From the NCBI GenBank assembly GCA_903926855.1, contig CAIYKV010000158.1, positions 1-50,514 of the forward strand: DNA of 50,514 nucleotides. The letters run 5' to 3'. The notes beneath the pieces are model-generated. The model had not been told where the DNA came from. It saw only the letters and a list, made by a program, of their open reading frames with translations, and ran no database searches. The DNA is from an uncultured Bacteroidota bacterium. GTDB lineage: Bacteria > Bacteroidota > Bacteroidia > Chitinophagales > Chitinophagaceae. Of this stretch, positions 43,032-50,514 are shown piece by piece. A program made the position numbers and the translations under genes. Within the stretch, counting starts at the first letter, position 1, and every line of letters starts with the position of its first letter.

Positions 43032-43046
43032 ATTAATAACTGAAAG

Positions 43047-44138
43047 ATGAGAAAAACTGTTTTGTTTTTATGGGTAATTTCTTTTTGGATAATCGCCTGT
43101 AAACAGAAGCCTACCACCAAACCCATCCAACGGGATATTGTGGATGCTGTTTTTGCGAGTGGTAAAGCAGTATCTACCAATCAATATAATATCACGGCTT
43201 ATGCCGAAGGATACCTGGATGCATCCTGGGTTTCGGAAGGCGAAAAAGTAAAAAAATCACAACCACTTTTTAAGTTGGTGAATGATATTCAGCAAACCCA
43301 GGTGAATAATGCATTGGTAAATTATCGTTTTGCACAAACCAATCTCGCAGAAAATTCGCCTCAGTTATTGCAACTACAGGAACAGATCAATCAGGCTGTG
43401 CGTAAGAAGCAAACCGATTCAATTAACCTGAACCGATACCAAAACCTGATAAAAACCAATGCCGTGGCCAGGTCTGATTATGATAAAGTTTCGCTGGATT
43501 ATCAATCTGATTTGTCTAGTATCAATGTATTACAAAAAGCTATGGCCGATCTGCGACACAATCTGTCTTTAAACGAAGCCAATACCAAAGCACAATACCA
43601 GATTCAATCGCAAAACAATCGATTTTATACATTGGTAAGTGAAGCAGATGGAATGATCCTGAATATTTACAAAAAAAATGGTGACCTCGTAAAAAAAGGG
43701 GAAACGGTTGCCAATATGCGCTGCGGAAAAATCGTAGCCAGGTTATTTGTTTCTGAAGATGATATCAACAGGGTACAAATGAATCAGTCTGTGCTTATTT
43801 CCTTAAATACAGATAAGGACAGGGTTTATAAGGCCACCGTCTCCAAGATTTACCCAGCATTTGATGAAGCCAGCCAGTCATTTTTGGTAGAAGCCAATTT
43901 TGTAGATATGCCCGAAGCACTAAAAGACGGAACCCAGTTACAGGCCAATTTTATTATTGGCGAGAAAAAAAATGTTTGGGTTATCCCAACCATTTATCTC
44001 ACAGAAGGAGATTCTGTTTTACTGGCAAATTCGCATAAAAAAATGGGTGTAAAAACGGGTATCAAAACATTAGAATGGGTGGAGATACTAAGTGGCATTA
44101 CCGGAGAGGATGTTTTAGACTTACCCAAAGAAAAATAA
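43047..44138 (+). CDS. Membrane-fusion (HlyD/MacA-like) lipoprotein
   Basis: A 363-residue protein with a lipoprotein signal (SFWIIACKQKP, cysteine near 18), 16 bp after the TolC-like gene. The first half-lipoyl segment AYAEGYLDASWVSEGEKVKK, a coiled-coil hairpin (about 85-185), the second segment SEADGMILNIYKKNGDLVKK and a beta-barrel with ARLFVSEDDINRVQMNQSVL follow in order. It should connect the inner-membrane permease to the TolC-like tunnel. Confidence 0.91.
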   Translation: MRKTVLFLWVISFWIIACKQKPTTKPIQRDIVDAVFASGKAVSTNQYNITAYAEGYLDASWVSEGEKVKKSQPLFKLVNDIQQTQVNNALVNYRFAQTNLAENSPQLLQLQEQINQAVRKKQTDSINLNRYQNLIKTNAVARSDYDKVSLDYQSDLSSINVLQKAMADLRHNLSLNEANTKAQYQIQSQNNRFYTLVSEADGMILNIYKKNGDLVKKGETVANMRCGKIVARLFVSEDDINRVQMNQSVLISLNTDKDRVYKATVSKIYPAFDEASQSFLVEANFVDMPEALKDGTQLQANFIIGEKKNVWVIPTIYLTEGDSVLLANSHKKMGVKTGIKTLEWVEILSGITGEDVLDLPKEK

Positions 44139-44140
44139 AC

Positions 44141-45382
44141 ATGCTGCGTTCAATTAATAACCGGATATCTCAGGTTCATCTCACTTCAAATGTGAAGCAA
44201 ACCATTGTTGCCATGCTGGGTGTAACATTTGGTATTAGCATGTATGTATTTATGACCGGGTTTATGACGGGTGTGAATAATGCACAGACCGATTTGGCAT
44301 TTAGTTCATTGGCACATATCAGAATCTATAATGATGGTCCTGCCGACAATACGAACATTGCAAAAAAAATATATCCCAACGATATTATTAATCTTCGAAA
44401 TGCCAAAATAATCAAGTATACAGAAGGAATCAAAAATGCGGCTTCCATTACTTCTGTTTTACATAATCAACCGGATATTACGGATATTACCACCCAGGTA
44501 AATATAAATGTGTTTTTTAAGAATGCAGGTAATAAAGTAAATGGAGTAATCTGCGGAGTAGATGTGTTTAATGAAAACAAAGTGTTCAATATTTCCCATT
44601 ACATGGTGCAGGGAAACTGGAATGAATTAAAATACAGGGCTGATGGCATTTTTGTAGGAATTGCGCTTGCCAAAAACCTGAGCCTGAAAGTAAACGATAA
44701 TTTGAACGTGCTTACTTCTGATGGAGTTACCAGAAATTATAAAGTAATTGGTATTTTTCAAACCAATGTAACCGGGGTTGATAAAACCAAAGCCTATATC
44801 ACTGAAAATGCGGCCAGACAATTACTGGCGGTAAACCAGGATTATGTTACTGATATTATGATCAATGTTAAGGATTATAATAAAACCCAGTCAACCGTAG
44901 ATAAAGTAACCAAATTAACTCCTTATAAAGTAGAGTCATGGCAAATGGCTAACCAGCAATTAGTAGCAGGTTCCAATCTGCGCGATATTATTGCAGTTGC
45001 AGTTTCCCTTACTATTCTATTGGTGGCAGGTTTCGGTATCTATAATATCATGAACATGACCATCAATCAGAAAATAAAAGAGATCGCTATTTTGAAAGCA
45101 ATGGGATTTTCCGGGAAAGATGTGACACAGATATTTCTGACAGAAGCCATTATCATTGGTTTGATAGGTGGCGTAGTAGGAATGGGATTTGGATTATTTA
45201 TCTCGAAGATGGTAAATCGGGTGCCTTTTAATGTATCTGGCTTACACACATTACCAATGGCCTATTTACCAAAGGATTATGTGTTGGCCTTTTTATTTGG
45301 ATTGGTCACAACTTTTATTGCCGGTTATTTGCCCGCGAGAAAAGCTTCTAAAATTGATCCTGTAACAATTATACGCGGGTAA
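44141..45382 (+). CDS. FtsX/LolE-type ABC transporter permease
   Basis: A 413-residue protein from the ATG at 44141, two bases after the previous stop; the longer frame from 44075 lies in the fusion-protein gene. One N-terminal helix (VAMLGVTFGISMYVFMTGFM) precedes a periplasmic domain (about 45-275). Three C-terminal helices follow, with MTINQKIKEIAILKAMGFSG between them and GYLPARKASKIDPVTIIRG at the end. This is the layout of MacB/LolCE permeases. The ATPase gene starts two bases after its stop. Confidence 0.92.
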   Translation: MLRSINNRISQVHLTSNVKQTIVAMLGVTFGISMYVFMTGFMTGVNNAQTDLAFSSLAHIRIYNDGPADNTNIAKKIYPNDIINLRNAKIIKYTEGIKNAASITSVLHNQPDITDITTQVNINVFFKNAGNKVNGVICGVDVFNENKVFNISHYMVQGNWNELKYRADGIFVGIALAKNLSLKVNDNLNVLTSDGVTRNYKVIGIFQTNVTGVDKTKAYITENAARQLLAVNQDYVTDIMINVKDYNKTQSTVDKVTKLTPYKVESWQMANQQLVAGSNLRDIIAVAVSLTILLVAGFGIYNIMNMTINQKIKEIAILKAMGFSGKDVTQIFLTEAIIIGLIGGVVGMGFGLFISKMVNRVPFNVSGLHTLPMAYLPKDYVLAFLFGLVTTFIAGYLPARKASKIDPVTIIRG

Positions 45383-45384
45383 TT

Positions 45385-46062
45385 ATGGAAAAAAATATTG
45401 TTCTCAAAGCAGAATCCATTACCAAATACTTTTATGAACCTGAAAAATTCCAGGTCTTAAAAGGATTGAGTTTTGAAGTCAGGAAAAGTGAATTTTTGGC
45501 ACTCATAGGTAAATCCGGGAGTGGAAAATCAACATTGCTCTATGTATTGTCTACCATGGATACCGATTATGAAGGCAGGCTAACCATCAATAACAGAGTT
45601 GTAACCGGAGGAACACAAAATGAGTTAGCCGCTTTTAGAAATGAGCATATTGGTTTCGTATTTCAGTTTCATTATTTGTTACCGGAATTTTCAGCGTTGG
45701 AAAATGTAATGCTTCCAGCAATGAAATTAAAAAAACGGTCAAAAGCAGAAATAGAAGAGAAAGCATATCAACATCTTAGCTTGTTGGGGCTACAGGACCA
45801 GGCACTCAAGCGCGTAAATAAATTATCTGGTGGACAGCAACAAAGAGTGGCTATCGCCAGGGCCTTAATTAATGACCCAACCATTATTATGGGAGATGAG
45901 CCTACAGGAAATCTGGATACCAGGAATACACAAATCGTTTTTGATATTTTTAAAGAGCTTTCCAAAGAAAGAAATCAAACCATTATTGCGGTAACACATG
46001 ATGATGATTTTGCCAGTCAATGCGATAGGATTATTGAGTTGAGTGATGGCAGTATTATCTAA
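45385..46062 (+). CDS. ABC transporter ATPase, LolD/MacB-like
   Basis: A 225-residue ATPase. Walker A is GKSGSGKST (42-50), the Q-loop lies in FVFQFHYLLPEFSALENVML, the signature is KLSGGQQQRVAIARAL near 146, Walker B is IIMGDEPTG and the switch histidine is in AVTHDDDF. The FQ-HYLLPEF context fits the LolD/MacB group that works with FtsX-type permeases. As the last gene of a four-gene unit it powers an envelope efflux or lipoprotein-type extraction machine; the substrate is unknown. Confidence 0.95.
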   Translation: MEKNIVLKAESITKYFYEPEKFQVLKGLSFEVRKSEFLALIGKSGSGKSTLLYVLSTMDTDYEGRLTINNRVVTGGTQNELAAFRNEHIGFVFQFHYLLPEFSALENVMLPAMKLKKRSKAEIEEKAYQHLSLLGLQDQALKRVNKLSGGQQQRVAIARALINDPTIIMGDEPTGNLDTRNTQIVFDIFKELSKERNQTIIAVTHDDDFASQCDRIIELSDGSII

Positions 46063-46077
46063 TGGATAATGAATATT

Positions 46078-46635
46078 TCAGGACTTTATTACCCTTCCCT
46101 TGAAGCGATGTTTTTTAGAGAATTCAATTTTAGATCTCTCTTTAAAATCATTACTGATGATACTGATATTCCCATCTACTTCTAACATGGCTAGATCAAC
46201 ATGTTGAATGTCTTTTACGCCATGTTCTCTGGAAGCTGCTTCCAGTTCTTCTAAACTGATCTCTGCTTTCTCACAATTCAGCATTTGAATCTCACCTTTA
46301 TAAATCAGTAATATTGATTCGCCCTGAACGAGCTTGTTTAATTTGTTGTTTTTATATAAAATCCGTTTAAGGGTATAATTGGCAGCAAATAAGGCGCCAG
46401 CAGCTACCAGACCGCCCGTTAAAGAAGTATCCGGACCAACCATTGCATTCTGTACGGCATTACTGATCAATAAAATAAAAACCAGGTCTGTAACAGACAA
46501 CTGGGCCAATTCTTTTTTGCCAAAGATGCGAATAGCTACGATAATAAAAATATAGACAGCCAGAGCGCGGAAAACGATTTCTCCATAAGGGTTATGTAGA
46601 AATGACAAATCAATACTTAATAAGCAGGTTTTCAT
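46078..46635 (-). CDS. YetF/DUF421-family membrane protein
   Basis: A 185-residue protein from the ATG at 46635 (an upstream TTG is less likely). Three N-terminal helices (about 18-35, 48-65, 72-90) contain IRIFGKKELAQLSVTDLVFI and the ISNAVQNAMVGPD turn, hallmarks of the family. The cytoplasmic C-terminal domain has LNCEKAEISLEELEAASREH and HVDLAMLEVDGNISII. Members are widespread; the related YetF has been linked to sporulation-era germination in Bacillus, which does not apply here. Convergent with the ABC ATPase gene, 15 bp apart. Confidence 0.9.
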   Translation of the reverse strand: MKTCLLSIDLSFLHNPYGEIVFRALAVYIFIIVAIRIFGKKELAQLSVTDLVFILLISNAVQNAMVGPDTSLTGGLVAAGALFAANYTLKRILYKNNKLNKLVQGESILLIYKGEIQMLNCEKAEISLEELEAASREHGVKDIQHVDLAMLEVDGNISIISNDFKERSKIEFSKKHRFKGRVIKS

Positions 46636-46751
46636 TTTCAATTCTTTTCAGAACATGTAAAATAGTCAATTTGTAATATTTACCTGCTAAATTATGAAAG
46701 ACTTGACTTGGCTGGTAAAAGCCAGCGATAAAACAAGGCGAATAAAATGGG

Positions 46752-47621
46752 TTAGAATTTTATATTGAAACCCAATTCAGCATAGAATACATTGCTCAAT
46801 TTTTCTTGTAAAAAAATGGAGCCATTGGGTTTTGTAAGTGAAATGGGGTTTACCGGAATTGCAAAACTGGGTGTAAAAGAGAAGCCCCATTTTTTTGTAT
46901 CATAAGACAATGGTAAAGAAAACTCATAATCCAGCACAACGAAGGCAGTTGAACCGGTTATTTTAGTTGCAGAGCCCCCGTTCTTCTTCGCTTTTTTTTG
47001 GGCTTCGTAATATTTTTGCGTTCCGAAATTGCTTTTAAAAGAAGGTTCAATAGTCCAGATACTACTGTCTGAGCCAAACCGAAATGGATGGGAAACGGTA
47101 TAGTTTACAATTATATCAGATTGTTGTGAAAATGCAAGGTCAATGCCCCCGCCGAAACTGAGAAAGCCTGCATCATAGGATAAGGAACTGCCCAACATGC
47201 CTTTGATTTGGGAAGTAACAGCCGTGCTGTTTTTGTTATAATAATATTTACTTGCATATAGCTCACCTGTAAAATTTTTCCCTATAGCAAAATCATATCC
47301 ACCTTCCACTGTAACAAGGTCAATTCTTCCGGTCGAATTTGCCAGATAAGAAAGTGAAGATGTTATATAGAGACCCGAATTATCATAATACCCCAGCTGT
47401 GCAGTTACATAAGGCACTACAATCGAATCTTTTCTGCCATTATAAACTGAGTTTGACAAATAACTGATTTCTGCTTTAAAATAGGATGGCTCTTTTTTTG
47501 TTGAATCTGTCTTCTCAGTAGCTTTTACCTCTTTCTCTGACCGGGCAGGCTCTTTTGTTACCTGTCCAAATACACCCAATGCAGATGAAAATAAAAAAAT
47601 AAATAGTAATTGCCTGCGCAT
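46752..47621 (-). CDS. Secreted, probably outer-membrane beta-barrel protein
   Basis: About 289 residues from the ATG at 47621, giving a signal peptide (MRRQLLFIFLFSSALGVFG). The mature protein begins with a K/E-rich linker (KEPARSEKEVKATEKTDSTK) and then alternating short strands such as YVTAQLGYYDNSGLYITSSL, FTGELYASKYYYNKNS and WGFSFTPSFAIPVNPISL. It ends in a strand with terminal phenylalanine (FYAELGFNIKF), a sign of barrel assembly. No named family was recognised. It follows the alanine-rich small gene on the same strand, beyond a terminator. Confidence 0.72.
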   Translation of the reverse strand: MRRQLLFIFLFSSALGVFGQVTKEPARSEKEVKATEKTDSTKKEPSYFKAEISYLSNSVYNGRKDSIVVPYVTAQLGYYDNSGLYITSSLSYLANSTGRIDLVTVEGGYDFAIGKNFTGELYASKYYYNKNSTAVTSQIKGMLGSSLSYDAGFLSFGGGIDLAFSQQSDIIVNYTVSHPFRFGSDSSIWTIEPSFKSNFGTQKYYEAQKKAKKNGGSATKITGSTAFVVLDYEFSLPLSYDTKKWGFSFTPSFAIPVNPISLTKPNGSIFLQEKLSNVFYAELGFNIKF

Positions 47622-47640
47622 ATAGAATTGGTTAAATGCC

Positions 47641-47669
47641 AAAAGCCCCTGTGTAAAATAGGGGCTTTT
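47641..47669 (-). terminator. Terminator between the two secreted-protein genes
   Basis: On the minus strand AAAAGCCCC, an 11-nt loop and GGGGCTTTT form a 9-bp stem that ends in TTTT. It lies 16 bp beyond the stop of the small alanine-rich gene. Confidence 0.8.
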
Positions 47670-47684
47670 AGAAACTAAATCAAA

Positions 47685-48008
47685 TTAATGGTGAATCTGT
47701 TTCTTTGCTCTTTTGACAGGATGTTTTACACCTTCGGTTTTCAAGGTAGCAGCATCTTGCTTGATGTCCTTTTTATCAGCCTTAATATCTGCTGTTTGTT
47801 GTTTTGCAGCACTGATGTCTGCAGCTTTTGCAGCCGGGTCTGTAGCCGTTTTAGCCGCTGCTTTATCAGCTGCCCTGGCTTTTTTGTCTGCATTTACATC
47901 GCGTAAATCTTTGCGCAAGTCTTTCATACCAGCTTTTCTGGCAGAATCCTGTGCCATTGCACCCAATGTGAGGCAGGAAGCGAACAGGATGAATACGAGT
48001 TTTTTCAT
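47685..48008 (-). CDS. Small secreted Ala/Lys/Asp-rich protein
   Basis: A 107-residue protein from the ATG at 48008 with a signal peptide (MKKLVFILFASCLTLGAMA). The mature part is almost all A, K, D, R, T and Q in helical, highly charged runs (for example DVNADKKARAADKAAAKTAT and QQTADIKADKKDIKQDAATL), ending KRAKKQIHH. It resembles small periplasmic charged helical proteins, but no family was recognised. Lys/Ala repeats suggest binding to an acidic surface (inference). Confidence 0.72.
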   Translation of the reverse strand: MKKLVFILFASCLTLGAMAQDSARKAGMKDLRKDLRDVNADKKARAADKAAAKTATDPAAKAADISAAKQQTADIKADKKDIKQDAATLKTEGVKHPVKRAKKQIHH

Positions 48009-48333
48009 TTTTTCCGTTTTAGTGTACAAGATGCACAATAGACAGTAAGGCTATGAAAAAGTTTAATTTCATTAAGTATTTATTAAGGGGATAGCATGTT
48101 TAGCCGGGAAAGTTTATAAAATGCGCTTAATCATGCAAAGTCCTGTGATCTGGAATATTTTATTTTAGTAGTTGTTACCAGGCCAGTTTTCACAGAGATT
48201 TAGCTTTGTATGGCCGGCAAAATTAGCCTTATCACCGAAAAACAGAATCTTCACGATAAATTGATAGGTAGCGAAAATATTTAATAGCTTCTAAACCATA
48301 TTTTTGTTACTGTTAAACAGCACAAATCAATTT
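48009..48333. other. Divergent spacer before the apbE gene
   Basis: These 325 bp hold the apbE promoter candidate near their right end. No RNA or further gene was seen. Confidence 0.5.
48299..48306 (+). promoter_or_regulatory. -7 element of the apbE-pepSY operon
   Basis: TATTTTTG fits TAnnTTTG, 27 bp before the chosen ATG at 48334. It overlaps the TTG start of the longer frame, which argues for the ATG as the real start. Confidence 0.5.
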
Positions 48334-49845
48334 ATGAAATCAACTATCTATTGTTTTATTTCTTTCCTATTCATTTCCGGAACCCTTATGGCAAACCCGG
48401 TTCTTAAAAAGAAAACTGCCCGCTTATTTGTATCTCATTATGAAAATGTATTGGGCACTTCTATGGAACTCAAACTGTCTGCCTATTCTGAGAAAAATGC
48501 TTCTATTGCGGAAATGGCAGTTTTAACAGAAATCAAACGAGTATCGAAATTGCTAAGTACTTATGATCCACAAAGTGAGTTTAGTAGTTGGCTGCAAACA
48601 AAGAACACTCCTGTACCAGTTTCTCCTGAGCTTTTTGAAGTTTTATCTTTATTTGATGCATGGCGTATGAAAACAAACGGAGCATTGGATGCATCCGCTC
48701 AGGTAATTAGTAAATTATGGAAAAAGGCATCTGGGAAACAGGAGTTGCCTTCGAAAGAGGCTTTAGCATCAGCCGTTGCAGAAGTACAACAGGCACATTG
48801 GCAATTGGATAGCAAAAACAAAACAGCTACGCATCTTAGCAATACACCCCTGGTTTTAAATTCATTTGCTAAAACATATATTATTAAACGGGCAGTAGAT
48901 GCGGCCATGGCTTCGGCCAACCTGAATTCGATTGTTGTAAATATTGGTGGTGATATGGTGATTGCCGGGAATGTAAATGAAACCGTTCAGATCAGCGATC
49001 CAAAAGCAGATGCGGAAAATGATGCACCCATCGATATACTACAGGTAAGCAACCGGGCAGTTGCAACCAGCGGTAATTACAGAAGAGGAGAATTGATCAA
49101 TGGCCAATGGTATTCACATATTGTAGACCCCAGAACAGGCTTGCCTGCTGATGAAGTGATCAGTGCTACAGTAGTAGCTCCCAATGCAACAGATGCAGGT
49201 GCATTGGCCACCAGTTTTAATGTATTAACACCCTCCGAAAGTATTCAGCTGGCTGCCAATATACCCGGCGTGGATTATCTGCTGATTACCAAGAATGGCG
49301 AACGGATAGAAAGCAAGGGTTGGTCTGAATTAAAAGCACCTGCTACAAATAATGAAAAGCTTGCCAAAACAGCGGATGGATGGAACAATGGTTTTGAACT
49401 CGCTATTAACTTAGAAGTAAGTACTATCGCAGAACAATTCTCTCATCGTCCATTTGTAGCTATTTGGGTAGAGGATAAAGATAAAAACCCCATACGTACT
49501 GTTTCACTTTGGTATAACAAACCTAAGTGGTTGCATGATCTGCGCGAATGGTACCGTATATTTGGCCAGTCCATGATGACTGATTACACGCAGTTTAGTT
49601 CTTCTACCAGTGCTACCCGATCTCCAGGTAAATACCTGATCAAATGGGATGGCAAAGATGATAAAGGAAACTATGTTAAGCCGGGCAAATACACAGTGTA
49701 TATTGAAGCTGCCCGCGAACATGGAACTTACCAGTTGATCAAGCAGGAACTGGAATGTAATGAATCACCCAAATTAATTAACCTGACAGGCAATGTCGAA
49801 ATCGCATCAGCATCCCTTGAGTACAGAAAGAAAACAAACAACTGA
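48334..49845 (+). CDS. apbE: FAD:protein FMN transferase (ApbE) fused to DUF2271
   Basis: A 503-residue protein from the ATG at 48334 with a signal peptide (KSTIYCFISFLFISGTLMA), so it acts outside the cytoplasm. Residues about 25-330 are ApbE, which attaches FMN covalently to threonine of target proteins. NVLGTSMELKL starts it; LNSFAKTYIIKRAVDAAM, VVNIGGDMVIAG, SHIVDPRTGLPA and NATDAGALATSFNVL follow, with the magnesium-binding aspartate in the last. Residues about 345-495 form a DUF2271 domain (WVEDKDKNPIRTVSLWYNKP, GKYLIKWDGKDDKGNYVKPG), of FlgD-like fold. The gene overlaps the PepSY gene by 53 bp, implying coupled translation. Confidence 0.92.
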   Translation: MKSTIYCFISFLFISGTLMANPVLKKKTARLFVSHYENVLGTSMELKLSAYSEKNASIAEMAVLTEIKRVSKLLSTYDPQSEFSSWLQTKNTPVPVSPELFEVLSLFDAWRMKTNGALDASAQVISKLWKKASGKQELPSKEALASAVAEVQQAHWQLDSKNKTATHLSNTPLVLNSFAKTYIIKRAVDAAMASANLNSIVVNIGGDMVIAGNVNETVQISDPKADAENDAPIDILQVSNRAVATSGNYRRGELINGQWYSHIVDPRTGLPADEVISATVVAPNATDAGALATSFNVLTPSESIQLAANIPGVDYLLITKNGERIESKGWSELKAPATNNEKLAKTADGWNNGFELAINLEVSTIAEQFSHRPFVAIWVEDKDKNPIRTVSLWYNKPKWLHDLREWYRIFGQSMMTDYTQFSSSTSATRSPGKYLIKWDGKDDKGNYVKPGKYTVYIEAAREHGTYQLIKQELECNESPKLINLTGNVEIASASLEYRKKTNN

Positions 49846-50479
49846 TTCCATAGCTGATAAAGCTAAACAGGCGGTAAAGTTCAAACAGGAATTGAAAAGA
49901 AAAATATCCAGGGTATCCCGTTGGTTACATATTTATGTATCCATGGTTAGCTTTGCCATTGTACTATTTTTTGCTGTAACCGGTATCACCCTCAATCATG
50001 CAGATAAGTTTGCTTCCGAGCAGAGAACACAACAGGTAAAAGGTAAATTGGATACCTCATGGGTAAATGCCAAAGACACTACTCATATCAATAAACTGGC
50101 GGTAGTTGAATACTTTCGAAACCAACATAAAATTAAAGGTGCTGTTAGCGAGTTTCGAATTGACGATTCACAATGTGGTGTTTCTTTCAAAGGACCGGGC
50201 TATGCAGCAGACGCATTTATAAACCGGCAATCAGGTGAATATGAGCTTTCTATTATCACAACCGGTTTTGTAGGACTGATCAATGATTTGCACAAAGGGC
50301 GTGATACGGGAGGTGCCTGGTTATGGGTAATAGATATCTCCGCATTATTCATGGTGATGGTGTCTATTACCGGAATTGTATTGTTACTCTTCATCAAAAA
50401 GAAACGAGTAAGCGGGATAGTAGTTGCAGTGCTAGGGTTGGCTTTATTTATCTGGCTATATTATGCTTGTATTATTTAA
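49793..50479 (+). CDS. PepSY-associated transmembrane protein
   Basis: A 228-residue protein. A charged cytoplasmic N-terminus (1-42) precedes helix 1 (WLHIYVSMVSFAIVLFFAVT, about 44-63) with its histidine and GITLNHADKF. A PepSY-like periplasmic domain follows (about 85-165), then LINDLHKGRDTGGAWLWVID, a helix near 182-200 and a last helix near 207-226. The HxxxGRDTG region with histidines is typical of PepSY-TM proteins that act in heme or iron reduction. Next to ApbE it may be part of an extracytoplasmic flavin electron route (inference). Confidence 0.87.
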   Translation: MSKSHQHPLSTERKQTTDSIADKAKQAVKFKQELKRKISRVSRWLHIYVSMVSFAIVLFFAVTGITLNHADKFASEQRTQQVKGKLDTSWVNAKDTTHINKLAVVEYFRNQHKIKGAVSEFRIDDSQCGVSFKGPGYAADAFINRQSGEYELSIITTGFVGLINDLHKGRDTGGAWLWVIDISALFMVMVSITGIVLLLFIKKKRVSGIVVAVLGLALFIWLYYACII

Positions 50480-50514
50480 GTAGAGAAGTTTCTGTAATCT
50501 CCTCAGCGAAAACC

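Overview
The window comes from a Bacteroidota chromosome, most likely family Chitinophagaceae (inference). The clues are TAnnTTTG-type -7 promoter elements, weak ribosome binding sites, an ExbB-ExbD-ExbD-TonB operon with TonB proteins starting in the (M)(D/E)xNKILSAD style, DUF6090 and DUF3500 proteins, a short NuoG, and GH97/GH32 enzymes. No rRNA, tRNA, CRISPR array or intact transposase was found.

Layout. 1-962: 3' truncated amidohydrolase lipoprotein. 963-1893: gene-free spacer with a thrice-repeated 15-mer, two GC-rich palindromes and an 11-bp tandem repeat. 1894-3809: hisS and a low-molecular-weight tyrosine phosphatase on the minus strand. 4147-7153: small membrane protein, PstS-like lipoprotein and TPR protein. 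7248-21306: complete 14-subunit NADH:quinone oxidoreductase operon, nuoA to nuoN, interrupted between nuoF and nuoG by a four-helix-bundle (S23/bAvd-like) gene. 21399-26133: MacB/FtsX-type permease, a carboxypeptidase-regulatory-like secreted protein and a large zinc metalloprotease. 26478-30684: ExbB, two ExbD and two tandem TonB paralogues, which energise outer-membrane transport. 30858-32240: mnmE. 32241-35390: an accessory strip after mnmE. 35570-41611: DUF3500 protein, GH97, Tat-dependent Gfo/Idh oxidoreductase and GH32, a small glycan-use cluster. 41700-46062: TolC / membrane-fusion / permease / ATPase efflux system. 46078-48008: YetF-like protein and two secreted proteins on the minus strand. 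48334-50479: ApbE-DUF2271 flavin transferase and a PepSY membrane protein.

Two patterns stand out. First, the mnmE 3' end (TTCTGTATTGGAAAGTAA, the type of site used by SGI1-like islands) is followed by four further copies of a TTCTGTATCG-like core inside longer conserved arms. They divide the strip into cassettes: a VapBC-type pair, a RelBE-type pair and a DUF6090 gene. No recombinase is present locally. This looks like an array of small integrated units carrying toxin-antitoxin cargo.

Second, at least six places carry arrays with a strict 7-bp period but locus-specific sequence, for example (AGCCAAY)15, (TTTTGAY)6 and (AGTNNTA)n. Three are arranged as inverted pairs. One pair brackets the four-helix-bundle gene inside the nuo operon, and one array lies in frame inside hisS. 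Both patterns were read by eye; function and mobility are inference.
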